Source: Halodesulfurarchaeum formicicum
GTDB taxonomy: Archaea; Halobacteriota; Halobacteria; Halobacteriales; Halobacteriaceae
Assembly: GCF_001886955.1 (NCBI RefSeq)
Contig: NZ_CP016804.1
Span: 1,364,001-1,428,000 of the forward strand
Length of the DNA: 64,000 nt
Reading direction: 5' to 3'
Under the pieces are notes generated by a model that was not told the DNA's origin, did no database searches, and worked only from the letters and a program-made list of their open reading frames with translations. Of the stretch, positions 42,291-51,006 are shown piece after piece. Each line of letters starts with the position of its first letter. Positions within the stretch are counted from its first letter, which is position 1. The translations under genes were made by a program, and so were the position numbers.

Positions 42291-43259
42291 TCAGTTCGTC
42301 GCGGAGAGATCCGTGTGTGCGCCGACGAGCGCGCCCGAGAAGTCGATATTCTCGATGCAGGTTTCCTCGTCGATGATCGAATCCCGCACGTCACAATTTC
42401 GGATCGTGGCGTTCGGAAAGACGACCGAGTTCTGCACGTGAGAGTCCTCGATACGGGCCCCGGCCATGACGTGGACGTTCTCTCCGAGGGTGGCGTCGAC
42501 GAGCGTGGCATCCTCGGCCACGACCGTCTCGCCGTCGAGGGCCCAGCGGACCGCATCGAGATAACTCTCCGGGGTTCCGATATCGAACCACGCGCCGTCG
42601 AAGGTAAAGGCATGGACCGGCCCCCGCTCCTGAAGCCACTGGATGAACCACCCCGGCTCGTCGGGGTTGTTATCACCCGCCAGGTAGGTCTCCAGGTGCG
42701 ACAGTGACTCGGCGGGGAAGGCGTAGGTGGCGATCGAGACGAGCGTGCTCTGCGGGTCGGCCGGCTTCTCCTGGAAGTTCGTGACCGCGGTACCGTCCAG
42801 TTCAACCAGCCCGTAGGACTTGGCGCGTTCCCGACTGCCGACGTCGTAGGCGGCGATGGTCGGGGTGCCCCGGGATTCGAAGAAGTCCACGAACTCACTC
42901 ACGTCGAAGCTGATGAGGTTGTCCCCCGCCAGCACGATCAGATCGTCTTCGACGCCCTCGCGGTCGACCAGTTGAGCGAGGGCCCCGATCACGCCAAATT
43001 TCTCCGATTCGGCGGTCGTCTCCTCGATCGAGAGCTGCGGTTTCTCGTAGTCAGTGGCCTGCAGGTGCTCACGGAAGTCCGGGGCAAAGCGCTCGTTCGT
43101 GCTCACGTAAACCGTCTCGATGCGATCGTCGGCCTCGAGTTCGGCGAAGATCCGATCGATGACCGTTTCGGATCCGATCGGGAGAAACATCTTCGGCCGA
43201 TGTTTCGTGATCGGCCACAGCCGGGTCGCATATCCCCCCGCAAGTACGACAGCATCCAT
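42291..43259 (-). CDS. sugar-1-phosphate nucleotidyltransferase
   Basis: The 322-residue enzyme begins with the signature VLAGGYATRLWPITKHRPKMFLPI and has the later metal site LAGDNLISFD. The C-terminal 70 residues form a left-handed beta helix (LGENVHVMAGARIEDSHVQNSVVFPNATIRN in outline). It makes an NDP-sugar from sugar-1-phosphate; RmlA and AglF are relatives, the latter feeding N-glycosylation in Haloferax. Sugar and nucleotide cannot be fixed here. ATG 43259 is chosen because upstream sequence is not family-like. Confidence 0.88.
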   Translation of the reverse strand: MDAVVLAGGYATRLWPITKHRPKMFLPIGSETVIDRIFAELEADDRIETVYVSTNERFAPDFREHLQATDYEKPQLSIEETTAESEKFGVIGALAQLVDREGVEDDLIVLAGDNLISFDVSEFVDFFESRGTPTIAAYDVGSRERAKSYGLVELDGTAVTNFQEKPADPQSTLVSIATYAFPAESLSHLETYLAGDNNPDEPGWFIQWLQERGPVHAFTFDGAWFDIGTPESYLDAVRWALDGETVVAEDATLVDATLGENVHVMAGARIEDSHVQNSVVFPNATIRNCDVRDSIIDEETCIENIDFSGALVGAHTDLSATN

Positions 43260-43317
43260 AACCCTACCCTCCGCACGCGGTCCTAAGTCCTTTTTCATCC
43301 ACGGTGCCGGGGAGCTT

Positions 43318-43464
43318 TCACTCGGTTTCGTCCTCCCGGAGTTCCGAGAGCGGTGCTTTGACTGCCCGTTCGGTGGCCGTCGCTGGGGCCATCGCTTCGT
43401 GGTCCGAACCGTCACTGGGCTGGAAGCGAGCACGAAACCACTCGACCAGCGAAAAGCGCCACAT
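43318..43464 (-). CDS. 48-residue protein translationally coupled to aroE
   Basis: The ATG at 43464 directly follows the aroE stop codon (TGAATG). The frame encodes MWRFSLVEWFRARFQPSDGS and continues with an acidic, Glu/Asp-rich tail. GC-rich third positions match neighbouring genes. No domain or family is recognised. A short amphipathic N-terminus might touch a membrane; this is a guess. Confidence 0.5.
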   Translation of the reverse strand: MWRFSLVEWFRARFQPSDGSDHEAMAPATATERAVKAPLSELREDETE

Positions 43465-44271
43465 TCACTCCGCCCCCAATGTTGCTCGCAACGCCTGATT
43501 CATCGCCTCGACTGGCGCATTTTGTCCCGTCCACCGCTCGAAGGCGGCGACCCCCTGGTAGAGCAGCATCCAGGCCCCATCGATCGTCTGTGCGCCGGCC
43601 GCCGCGGCGTCCCTGAGAAACCGCGTTTCCAGCGGGGTGTAGACGGCGTCCATGACAGCCATCTCCGGACGGAAAATCGACGCAGACACGGGCGAGCGAT
43701 CCGACTCCATGCCCACGCTGGTCGCGTTGATGAGGAGATCCGCGTCTGAGGCGATCTCGGGAACGGCATCGAGTGAGTGCCCCGTCGCGTCCAGGTCCGC
43801 CGCGAGCGATTCGGCTCGCGAGGCGGTCCGGTTCGCGACGTGGACAGTTGCCCCGGCCTCGACGAGCATGAACCCGATCGCCCGGGCGGCCCCACCAGCC
43901 CCGATCAGCAGGGCCGTTCGTTCGCCCGGGTCGACATCGTGATGCGTGAGCGCTCGCCTGGCTCCGGCGGCATCGGTGTTGTGCCCGGTCGGCGTTTCGC
44001 CCGAGAAGTCGATCGTGTTGACCGCGCCGATCCTGGCGGCGGTCTCGTCCGGTTCGACCAGTTCGAGAACGCCCTCTTTGAACGGAATCGTCACGTTCAG
44101 GCCGTCGATCCCCAGGGCGGCGGCGCCCTCGATCGCCGCCCCGAGCCGGTTCGGATCGGTCTCCAGGGTCACGTAGCGTGCGTCCAGTCCGAGGGCGTCG
44201 TACGCCGCCTCGTGGAGCGCAGGCGAGACGGAGTGCCCGACGGGGTTCCCGACGAGTCCGTAAACCTCCAT
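43465..44271 (-). CDS. aroE: shikimate dehydrogenase
   Basis: The 268-residue enzyme has the shikimate-binding NPVGHSVSP, the catalytic-region [12 protein letters not shown] with the Lys, and an NADP-binding fold ([29 protein letters not shown]). It reduces 3-dehydroshikimate in aromatic amino acid synthesis. A small coupled ORF follows directly, and the gene starts about 45 bp from the end of the antiporter gene. Confidence 0.95.
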   Translation of the reverse strand: MEVYGLVGNPVGHSVSPALHEAAYDALGLDARYVTLETDPNRLGAAIEGAAALGIDGLNVTIPFKEGVLELVEPDETAARIGAVNTIDFSGETPTGHNTDAAGARRALTHHDVDPGERTALLIGAGGAARAIGFMLVEAGATVHVANRTASRAESLAADLDATGHSLDAVPEIASDADLLINATSVGMESDRSPVSASIFRPEMAVMDAVYTPLETRFLRDAAAAGAQTIDGAWMLLYQGVAAFERWTGQNAPVEAMNQALRATLGAE

Positions 44272-44315
44272 ACCCGCGGTCGGACCCGTGGCAGGTTAAG
44301 CGTTGTCGCCCGCAG

Positions 44316-45617
44316 TCAACGCGACGGTAGGGCCGCCCCGATCGTCTGGCTCGCCCGACCCAGAAGGGCCGTAAACGCGCTCCACCGGGTGAGGAAGAGA
44401 ATCGCGCCGAGGACGAGATAGATCCCCGTGTAGGCGAGCAGCAGTTCGTGGCTGGTCAGGGGCAGTGCCACGGCATCCCGAATGATCAGGAATTCGAGGC
44501 CGACCTGGGAGACGAAAAGCCCCAGCAGCATGAGGGCCTCGCGGACCGAGATCTCGAAGTTCGTGAGGATGCCCAGGGCGAAGAAGGACTGGGCGGCAGT
44601 CAGCCAGATTTCGGCCGCCTGCTTCGCGTCGAATGGGAGCACACCGTAGGACCCGTAGGCGATCGAGTAGACGACCACCAGGGTCCCGATCAGGAGCGTC
44701 CACTGGTTGAGCTTCGAGGAGATCAGCGCGTTGAACCCGGCCGTGGATCGGGCCTTGTTCACGAGGTAGACCACGACGATGAGTTCCGGCGATTCGGAGG
44801 CCAGGGGCGCGATCCACTGGATCATGAAGAAGGCGGGCACGCCGATGTTCGTCCCGATCGTCTCGAGGCCGTGCGCGAAGGGCTCGACGGCGGTGAAGAT
44901 GATCAATCCCGAGTAAGCAAACAGGGCCAGAACCGTCGAGACCCGTCGCCACTTCGGCTGGGCCTGGAGGGCCGCCGGCACCCCGACGTGTTCCTCCTCT
45001 GGCTCGATATCACCCCGAAGAATGACCAAAATGTAGGTCACGTAGATGCCAACCAGGACCGCCATGTCCAGGGCGTCGATCCCGCCAAAGAGCGGGACGA
45101 AAAACGCCCAGAAAGTCGCAGCCAGGAGAAAGGTGATGTCGAGGGCGAGATCCTTGTGGACGGTCACGGCGTCGGCGAGAAAGCCGTCCCGATGCTCGAC
45201 GGCTGGATCGAGGTCTGCCCCGCTCCGATAGACGGTGAACAGGGCGATTCCGGCCCACCCGATTCCGATGAGAATCCGGTTGGCCCCGGTCATGTTCGCG
45301 ACCGCGAGGTTCCCGGCCTCGATCCCCCGGGCCGTCCCCGCGAAAGCCCCCGCGTTCCAGGCATAGAGGGCGTCGACCGAATACTCGGGCGCAACGGCCA
45401 AGACCGCGAGCACCGCGATCGCGAATGGTCGGGGCACGTCACGCTCGGCCGTTTCGGCCGCCCAGGCCAGGAGGAACGCCGCTCCCAGCACCGAGATGCC
45501 GCTGACGAACACGGTCAGGTTCGTCGACAGCCCCTCGACCGAGAACAGCCAGACGACGAGCCACGGGACCGTCAGCCCGATCGCACCGAGCAACGCGCCG
45601 GCTGTTTGGCGGTTCAT
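44316..45617 (-). CDS. sodium/calcium exchanger family antiporter
   Basis: The 433-residue membrane protein has about ten or eleven hydrophobic segments and two inverted halves. Each half carries a CaCA-type alpha-repeat: APEYSVD and GNLAVANMTGANRILIG in the first, APLASESPELIVVVYL in the second. It probably exchanges Ca2+ or another cation for Na+ or H+. The start ATG 45617 (MNRQTAGALLG) is preferred to 45677. A symmetric CTTAAAAG at 45716-45723 may be its TATA. Confidence 0.85.
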   Translation of the reverse strand: MNRQTAGALLGAIGLTVPWLVVWLFSVEGLSTNLTVFVSGISVLGAAFLLAWAAETAERDVPRPFAIAVLAVLAVAPEYSVDALYAWNAGAFAGTARGIEAGNLAVANMTGANRILIGIGWAGIALFTVYRSGADLDPAVEHRDGFLADAVTVHKDLALDITFLLAATFWAFFVPLFGGIDALDMAVLVGIYVTYILVILRGDIEPEEEHVGVPAALQAQPKWRRVSTVLALFAYSGLIIFTAVEPFAHGLETIGTNIGVPAFFMIQWIAPLASESPELIVVVYLVNKARSTAGFNALISSKLNQWTLLIGTLVVVYSIAYGSYGVLPFDAKQAAEIWLTAAQSFFALGILTNFEISVREALMLLGLFVSQVGLEFLIIRDAVALPLTSHELLLAYTGIYLVLGAILFLTRWSAFTALLGRASQTIGAALPSR

Positions 45618-45744
45618 GGAGCCAGCCCTCCCTGTGCCGACACGGCCGTCGAGCCCCCGTCCAGTCCACGATTGCACCAGAACATCGCTACTGTTTGCAG
45701 GTCACTCCGGGGACCCTTAAAAGCCACAAGATTGTTCGAAACTG

Positions 45745-45802
45745 GCGGTTCGTCGGGGTGAGACCGCAACTCGTGGCCGGGAAGTGAGATAGACCGGCCA
45801 CG
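45745..45802. promoter_or_regulatory. two consecutive inverted repeats in a 290-bp intergenic region
   Basis: GCGGT/ACCGC (45745-45767) and the perfect 9-bp CGTGGCCGG/CCGGCCACG with a 13-nt loop (45772-45802) lie between two minus-strand genes. The adjacent symmetric CTTAAAAG (45716-45723) could serve as TATA in either direction; to the right it would start a transcript near the first repeat. No coding frame or T-run is visible. The rest of 45618-45907 shows nothing I can identify. Confidence 0.35.
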
Positions 45803-45907
45803 GGCGGAAACAGCGTCGAAATGTGTCGACACGTAGAGAAACACCACTCTCGGCGATAGATCGTTCACTGTCCGCCTCGATCACTGAAGCGATCGATCCC
45901 GCCCCAG

Positions 45908-46099
45908 TTAGTCCTCGAGAACTTCGACGGCGGCGTCAGCTGCGCCCCGTTTCACGCTCTGAATCCCCCGTTTCGCGCCCTGTTTCGAGCTGTAGCCCTC
46001 GCCGCTGTCCGCGATGATGTTCCCGTTCGCGGCAACGAGTCGCCATCGCCACTCACCCGCCTTGTCCTCGAAGATTTCGAATCGTTGCCCAGTACTCAT
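45908..46099 (-). CDS. DUF1508 (YegP-like) protein
   Basis: The 63-residue protein is a single YegP-type module: FEIFEDKAGEWRWRLVAANGNIIADSGEGYSSKQGAKRGIQSVK in outline. Many bacteria have two tandem copies; single-copy forms such as HVO_2922 are common in haloarchaea. The function is not known. It is monocistronic, divergent from the tRNA deacylase gene. Confidence 0.85.
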   Translation of the reverse strand: MSTGQRFEIFEDKAGEWRWRLVAANGNIIADSGEGYSSKQGAKRGIQSVKRGAADAAVEVLED

Positions 46100-46178
46100 C
46101 GCCTGAATCAACGCTCGGGAGCCACTAAACTTCCACGGGCTTCGACGCCCTTAATCGCCGCTCGATACTACAGGAGTT

Positions 46179-47468
46179 GTGATCGGAATCGTCTGCAGCA
46201 CCGCGGATCAGGCCTCGGTTACGATCGCCGAGGAGTTGCTAAACCTCGTCGAGTGGACCGAGACCGAACCCGGGGTCTACCGTCACGGTGGGTTCGAACT
46301 CCGGGAGTTCGATCAGCTCCACCTGGAACTGGACGAGGTGGCGGCGGCCTTCGACGACCCGGAGTATGTCGTCGTGGCCTCGAAACACTCCGGGGACAGC
46401 GGCCCGCTTTTGAGTGCGCACTTCACGGGAAACTTCGGTGCCGCCGAGTACGGCGGCGAGCCCCGAAGTGTCTCCCAGCCCGCGCCTGGCGCGCTCAAAC
46501 ACGTCATTCGCGAACTCGACAATCTCGCACCGGAGCCATACGAGGTCGCCATGGAGTGTACCCACCACGGTCCGACCGAGTACGGCGCGCCCGCGATGTT
46601 CGTTGAACTCGGTAGCGGCCCGGAACAGTGGGACGACTCGGTTGGCGGCCGGGCAGTCGCGGAGGCCATCCTGTCCCTGGCAGGGGTTGGTCCCGACGCC
46701 GAGCGAACGTTCGTCGCCGTCGGCGGGAACCACTACGCCCCGCAACCAACTCGGCTCCTCCTGGAGACCGACGCCGCGATCGGACACGTGGCCGCGGACT
46801 GGAGTCTCGAGGAACTCGGCGACCCCGAAGCCAATCGGGACCTGGTCCAGGCGCTTTTCGAGCGCAGCAACACGTCCGCCGCGGTCTTCGACGGGGACTA
46901 CCCCGAGGTGGCCGCAGTCGTCGAGTCACTGGGGTACGAGATCGTGAGCGAGACGTGGATCCGGGAGACCAGCGGCGTCGATCCGGCCCTCGTCGAGCGG
47001 CTGGAGTCCCGGTTAGGGGCCGTCGAGGAGGGGCTTCGATTCGGCGAGCGGACGGCGACTGAGGATCTGGACGTGCGCTCGCTCCCAAGCGAACTGCTCG
47101 ACGCTGCCGCGGCGATCGACCCGGCGGATACTGTGGCGACCGTCGCGGCACACACGGTGGCCTACCAGAGCGAGGAGAACGGGAACCGGGTCGGCGATCG
47201 GGCCGCGCTTCCGGACGAGGCGGCCTATGACGCGCTGATCGATGGCCTCGTCGGGCTACTCGAACGGGAGTTCGAGACGGTGAAACGAGTCGACGGACAA
47301 GTAATCGCCGAACGGGAGGGCTTCGATCCGGCGCTCGCAGCGGACCACGGAGTGCCCGAGGGGCCGCTGTTCGGCCGGCTTGCAGCGGGTGAGTCAGTCA
47401 CTGTCGACGGGGAGACGATCGAACCGGAGACAGTCTCCAGTCGGGAAACCCAGCAATTCGACGTCTGA
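46179..47468 (+). CDS. dtdA: D-aminoacyl-tRNA deacylase
   Basis: The 429-residue protein matches archaeal/plant DtdA (GEK1): IGIVCSTADQASVTI at the start, SKHSGDSGPLLSAHFTGNFG and ECTHHGPTEYGAPAMFVELGS, then VGGNHYAPQPTRL. It removes D-amino acids from mischarged tRNA. A C-terminal extension of about 180 residues follows the core and is longer than in many homologs. GTG 46179 is 26 bp downstream of CTTAATCG, a leaderless promoter. Confidence 0.93.
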   Translation: MIGIVCSTADQASVTIAEELLNLVEWTETEPGVYRHGGFELREFDQLHLELDEVAAAFDDPEYVVVASKHSGDSGPLLSAHFTGNFGAAEYGGEPRSVSQPAPGALKHVIRELDNLAPEPYEVAMECTHHGPTEYGAPAMFVELGSGPEQWDDSVGGRAVAEAILSLAGVGPDAERTFVAVGGNHYAPQPTRLLLETDAAIGHVAADWSLEELGDPEANRDLVQALFERSNTSAAVFDGDYPEVAAVVESLGYEIVSETWIRETSGVDPALVERLESRLGAVEEGLRFGERTATEDLDVRSLPSELLDAAAAIDPADTVATVAAHTVAYQSEENGNRVGDRAALPDEAAYDALIDGLVGLLEREFETVKRVDGQVIAEREGFDPALAADHGVPEGPLFGRLAAGESVTVDGETIEPETVSSRETQQFDV

Positions 47469-47526
47469 CGGCCGCGTGACGAGAGGGGAAAGGTAATTAA
47501 GGTTCATCCGGTAACCGATACCCAAG

Positions 47527-48648
47527 ATGGACTCTATCGTCGAGGACGCGATCGACGAGGCCGAAACGGGGAGCGCGGCCTCGGGGGACACTGAACACCC
47601 AACGGGGGAGATGACAAACGAGGAACTCGAGGCGGTCCTCGAGGACCTCAAGACCGACATCACCGTGGTTGGCTGTGGCGGGGCCGGAAGCAACACGATC
47701 AACCGGATGTTCGAGGAGGGCATTCACGGCGCGTCGCTGGTTGCGGCCAACACCGACGTCCAGCATCTGGTCGACATTCAGGCCGACAAGAAGATCCTGA
47801 TGGGCCGGGAGAAGACCCAGGGCCGCGGCGCCGGGTCGCTCCCACAGGTCGGCGAGGAGGCCGCCCTTGAGAGCCAGGACGAGATCCGCGAGACGATCTC
47901 CACCTCGGACATGGTCTTTGTCACCGCCGGCCTGGGCGGGGGCACGGGCACCGGCTCCGCGCCGGTCGTCGCGAAGGCCGCGCGAGAGACCGACGCACTG
48001 ACCATTGCAGTTGTCACAACCCCGTTCACGGCCGAGGGCGAGGTCCGGCGGACGAACGCCGAAGCCGGGCTGGAGCGGCTTCGGGACGTGGCCGATACGG
48101 TCATCGTCGTTCCGAACGACCGACTGCTTGATTCCGTCGGGCAACTGCCGGTTCGCCAGGCCTTCAAGATCTCCGATGAGATCCTGATGCGCTCGGTCAA
48201 AGGGATTACCGAACTGATCACCAAGCCGGGGCTCGTGAACCTGGACTTCGCCGACGTGCGGACGGTCATGGAGAAAGGCGGCGTCGCGATGATCGGCCTG
48301 GGCGAAGCGGATTCGGACAGCAAGGCCACGGCGTCGGTGAAGGAGGCTCTACGGTCTCCGCTTCTGGACGTGGACATCGCCGGTGCGAACTCCGCGCTGG
48401 TGAATGTGACCGGCGGGCCCGACATGTCCATCGAGGAGGCAGAAGGCGTCGTCGAGGAGATCTACGACCGGATCGATCCGGACGCGCGGATCATCTGGGG
48501 GACCTCGATCGACGAGGACCTCGACGGGCACATGCGGACGATGGTCGTCGTCACCGGCGTTCAGTCCCCGCAGATCTACGGCCGGCAGGAGGAGGCGACA
48601 GAGCAGACCCCCGCCCAGGAACTCGAGGACTTCGATTACGTCGAGTAG
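47527..48648 (+). CDS. ftsZ1: cell-division protein FtsZ (FtsZ1-type)
   Basis: The 373-residue tubulin-like GTPase has the signature [19 protein letters not shown], the N-terminal [11 protein letters not shown] nucleotide loop and the T7 region [14 protein letters not shown]. It forms the division ring with FtsZ2 in haloarchaea. The C-terminal tail is short (EDFDYVE). The following secE and spt5 genes are the usual FtsZ1 neighbours in haloarchaea, so the FtsZ1 assignment rests on context. Confidence 0.92.
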   Translation: MDSIVEDAIDEAETGSAASGDTEHPTGEMTNEELEAVLEDLKTDITVVGCGGAGSNTINRMFEEGIHGASLVAANTDVQHLVDIQADKKILMGREKTQGRGAGSLPQVGEEAALESQDEIRETISTSDMVFVTAGLGGGTGTGSAPVVAKAARETDALTIAVVTTPFTAEGEVRRTNAEAGLERLRDVADTVIVVPNDRLLDSVGQLPVRQAFKISDEILMRSVKGITELITKPGLVNLDFADVRTVMEKGGVAMIGLGEADSDSKATASVKEALRSPLLDVDIAGANSALVNVTGGPDMSIEEAEGVVEEIYDRIDPDARIIWGTSIDEDLDGHMRTMVVVTGVQSPQIYGRQEEATEQTPAQELEDFDYVE

Positions 48649-48698
48649 CGAGAGCGTTTTCCAATAGATAGAAAAGCACCCGCCCCAAACGGAGGTCC

Positions 48699-48869
48699 AT
48701 GGACGTACCTTACGAGTTAAACGCCTACACGCGGGTGCTGAAACTCGCCAGCACTCCGGACTGGGAGGAGTTCTCCCGCATCTCGCTCATCGCGGCCGCC
48801 GGGATCCTCCTCATCGGCCTCATCGGCTTTCTCATCTTCCTCATCATGGGTGTACTGCCGGGTGCCTGA
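48699..48869 (+). CDS. secE: protein translocase subunit SecE (Sec61 gamma)
   Basis: The 56-residue protein starts with an amphipathic region ([21 protein letters not shown]) and ends with one membrane helix ([17 protein letters not shown]), as in archaeal SecE/Sec61-gamma. GGAGGT lies 5 nt before ATG 48699. It is followed after 2 bp by spt5. Confidence 0.93.
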   Translation: MDVPYELNAYTRVLKLASTPDWEEFSRISLIAAAGILLIGLIGFLIFLIMGVLPGA

Positions 48870-48871
48870 TC

Positions 48872-49309
48872 ATGTCGATATACGCCGTCAAAACCACGGC
48901 CAGCCAGGAACAGACCGTGGCGAGCATGATCGCGAACCGCGAGGAGAAGAAAGTCCACGCCGTGCTGGCCCCGGAGTCACTCACCAGCTACGTCATGGTC
49001 GAGGCCGAGGACACGGGCGTGCTCGAGCGGGTGCTCGAAGACATTCCCCACGCACGAAGCATCGTGCCCGGGGAGAGCAGCATCACGGAAGTCGAGCACT
49101 TCCTCTCGCCAAAGCCCGACGTCGAGGGCATCGCGGAGGGGGACATCGTCGAACTGATCGCCGGCCCGTTCAAGGGTGAGAAGGCCCAGGTCCAGCGGAT
49201 CGACGAGGGCAAGGACCAGGTGACAGTCGAACTGTACGAGGCGACAGTCCCGATTCCGGTCACGGTCCGTGGGGACCAGATCCGGGTGCTGGACAGCGAC
49301 GAGCGGTAG
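48872..49309 (+). CDS. spt5: transcription elongation factor Spt5 (NusG)
   Basis: The 145-residue protein has the NGN domain ([17 protein letters not shown]... [17 protein letters not shown]) and one KOW domain ([25 protein letters not shown]). It associates with RNA polymerase clamp through the NGN domain. Order secE-spt5 is typical for archaea; L11 does not follow here. Confidence 0.94.
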   Translation: MSIYAVKTTASQEQTVASMIANREEKKVHAVLAPESLTSYVMVEAEDTGVLERVLEDIPHARSIVPGESSITEVEHFLSPKPDVEGIAEGDIVELIAGPFKGEKAQVQRIDEGKDQVTVELYEATVPIPVTVRGDQIRVLDSDER

Positions 49310-49310
49310 G

Positions 49311-49580
49311 TTACTCGGCGGCCGTTAGCTGCTCCCCGACCGCGGCCAGGATCTGTTCTCGCCAGCGGATCGCGTCGGAGTCAGCGTCGTAGTGTCTCAC
49401 ATACTCCGCTCGCGTGTGCTCCTCGAAGGCGTGTCTGATAGCGAAAAAGCCCGCGGGGACCCGTTCCCCACAGATCTCACAAGTGTGACCTTCGTGATCG
49501 TCTCTCTGGTGTGCGAGGAGGGACTCGACGTCCTCGAAGCCCACCATACAGCCCTCGATCGCACAGAGCCAGCGCGACAT
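49311..49580 (-). CDS. C2H2 zinc-finger protein
   Basis: The 89-residue protein has two C2H2-type fingers: LCAIEGCMVGFEDVESLLAHQRDDH and HTCEICGERVPAGFFAIRHAFEEH. A short helical tail (RWREQILAAVGEQL) follows. From ATG 49580; the frame extends upstream to 49637 but adds Arg-rich residues over the promoter (AAATCTTATG, minus strand). It may bind nucleic acid. It is convergent with spt5 with one base between them. Confidence 0.75.
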   Translation of the reverse strand: MSRWLCAIEGCMVGFEDVESLLAHQRDDHEGHTCEICGERVPAGFFAIRHAFEEHTRAEYVRHYDADSDAIRWREQILAAVGEQLTAAE

Positions 49581-49669
49581 AGCGGCCCTTGGCGAGGCGG
49601 TCCCATAAGATTTCCCACGGCGGGACCAGTTTCGCAAGGGAGATTACCGGGCCGTGTGTAGCCCGATTC

Positions 49670-50425
49670 GTGTCGGAAACGCGTGTCGATCCCCACGTGA
49701 AAATCCTCGACGAACAGGTCATCGAGCGGGCGAAATCCCGCGGGCTCGACGTCCTGGTCTACGCACCACACTTCACCAGACTCCCCGCGGCCCGCCGACG
49801 GGCCGAACGTCTGAGTGACGAGGACCTGCTCGTGGTCCCAGCTCGCGAGATTTTCACCGGCCCCTGGCAACACCGCAAACACGTGCTGGCGCTGGGGCTA
49901 GACGAACCCGTCCCGGATTTCATCACGCTTGAGGGAGCCATGCGGGAACTCGACCGCCAGGACGCGGTGGTCCTCGCCCCACACCCCGAATTCCTGACCG
50001 TGAGTCTCGACCGCGGCGATCTGCGGGCCTACGAGTCACAGATCGACGCCCTGGAAGTCTACAATCCAAAACACCTCGAACGGCACAACGAACGGGCCGT
50101 GGAGCTGGCCAAAACCCTGGACATGCCGGAGTTCGGATCCTCGTATGCCCACCGGAAACAGACGATCGGCGAGGTCTGGACGGCCATCTCGGGCGATATC
50201 GATTCGGAGACGGCCCTGCTCGAAGCGTTTCGAGAGGGGCGTGATCGCCGTGTCGAGCGTCGGAACGGTTCGCGACACGACTGGCGCTGTCGGGCCGAAT
50301 TCGCCCACCTGGCCTGGGAGAACACCTGGAAGAAGTTCGATCGACTGCTGCTCTCCGGGACCGAACCGACCCATCCGGACCACGTCGCCTACGACGGCCG
50401 GTTCGACGACGTGGCCGTGTACTGA
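49670..50425 (+). CDS. PHP-domain-like metal-dependent hydrolase
   Basis: From GTG 49670 the protein has 251 residues: VDPHVKILDEQVIERAKSRGLDVLVYAPHFTRLP resembles a PHP first motif with variant residues, then VVPAREIFTGPW, VVLAPHPEFL and ALEVYNPKHLE. These acidic/His residues could hold metal ions. The Tyr-Asn-Ser series and C-terminal HDWRCRAEFAHLAWENTWKKFDRLL are typical of a haloarchaeal PHP-related family. Substrate is unknown. Its last 37 bp overlap the convergent cinA gene. Confidence 0.7.
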   Translation: MSETRVDPHVKILDEQVIERAKSRGLDVLVYAPHFTRLPAARRRAERLSDEDLLVVPAREIFTGPWQHRKHVLALGLDEPVPDFITLEGAMRELDRQDAVVLAPHPEFLTVSLDRGDLRAYESQIDALEVYNPKHLERHNERAVELAKTLDMPEFGSSYAHRKQTIGEVWTAISGDIDSETALLEAFREGRDRRVERRNGSRHDWRCRAEFAHLAWENTWKKFDRLLLSGTEPTHPDHVAYDGRFDDVAVY

Positions 50426-50925
50426 TCCCGGACCGCTTCGAGGACGGCCCGAAGCGCGTCGTGAGCGGCCTGTGACTTGATCGCCGTCCGCGACCCGTCG
50501 TATTCGTGATGGCTAACTCTCGTTCCAGTGGTTCCAGTGCCCCACTCGCCGGCGTAGGCGACCCCCACGTACACTGTGCCAACCGGTTTTTCTGCCGTGC
50601 CCCCAGTCGGCCCGGCGATGCCAGTGCTCGAAACGGCCCAAGTAGTGCCCGCCGCGTCTCTGGCGGCCTGGGCCATCTCGCGGGCCACCGGTTCGCTCAC
50701 GGCGCCTTGTTCGTCCAGGGACTCCCGGGTTACCCCCAGGTCGAGTTTGGCCGCGTTCGAGTAGGTGACAAAGCCACGGTCGAAGTAGGCACTCGACCCC
50801 GACACGTCGGTCACGAGCGAGCCGATCAGGCCGCCAGTACACGATTCGACGGTCGCGAGGGTCTGGTCCCGGGCGTCGAGGGCCGCCCCCAGACGGGCCT
50901 CGATGGGTTCGTCCTGGTCGCTCAT
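50389..50925 (-). CDS. cinA: CinA-type nicotinamide-nucleotide amidase
   Basis: The 178-residue protein is the single-domain PncC/CinA C-terminal form: TLATVESCTGGLIGSLVTDVSGSSAYFDRGFVTYSNAAK and STGIAGPTGGTAEKPVGTVYVG. It hydrolyses nicotinamide mononucleotide to nicotinate mononucleotide. ATG 50925 is the family-like start. It is divergent from the Get3-like gene and overlaps the PHP gene by 37 bp at the 3' ends. Confidence 0.9.
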   Translation of the reverse strand: MSDQDEPIEARLGAALDARDQTLATVESCTGGLIGSLVTDVSGSSAYFDRGFVTYSNAAKLDLGVTRESLDEQGAVSEPVAREMAQAARDAAGTTWAVSSTGIAGPTGGTAEKPVGTVYVGVAYAGEWGTGTTGTRVSHHEYDGSRTAIKSQAAHDALRAVLEAVRDQYTATSSNRPS

Positions 50926-51006
50926 GGTGGCATTCGGTCGGCCCCTGGCAAGAACCTGTGGGCCGGTCGAAGAAAAGATACTCCCGGCTCCGTGCGAAGA
51001 CAGAGC

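Noticed and set aside
44448-45761. Long plus-strand frame opposite the antiporter
   Set aside because: Charged, Arg/Asp/Gly-rich antisense translation of a membrane protein; no start signal and no family resemblance.
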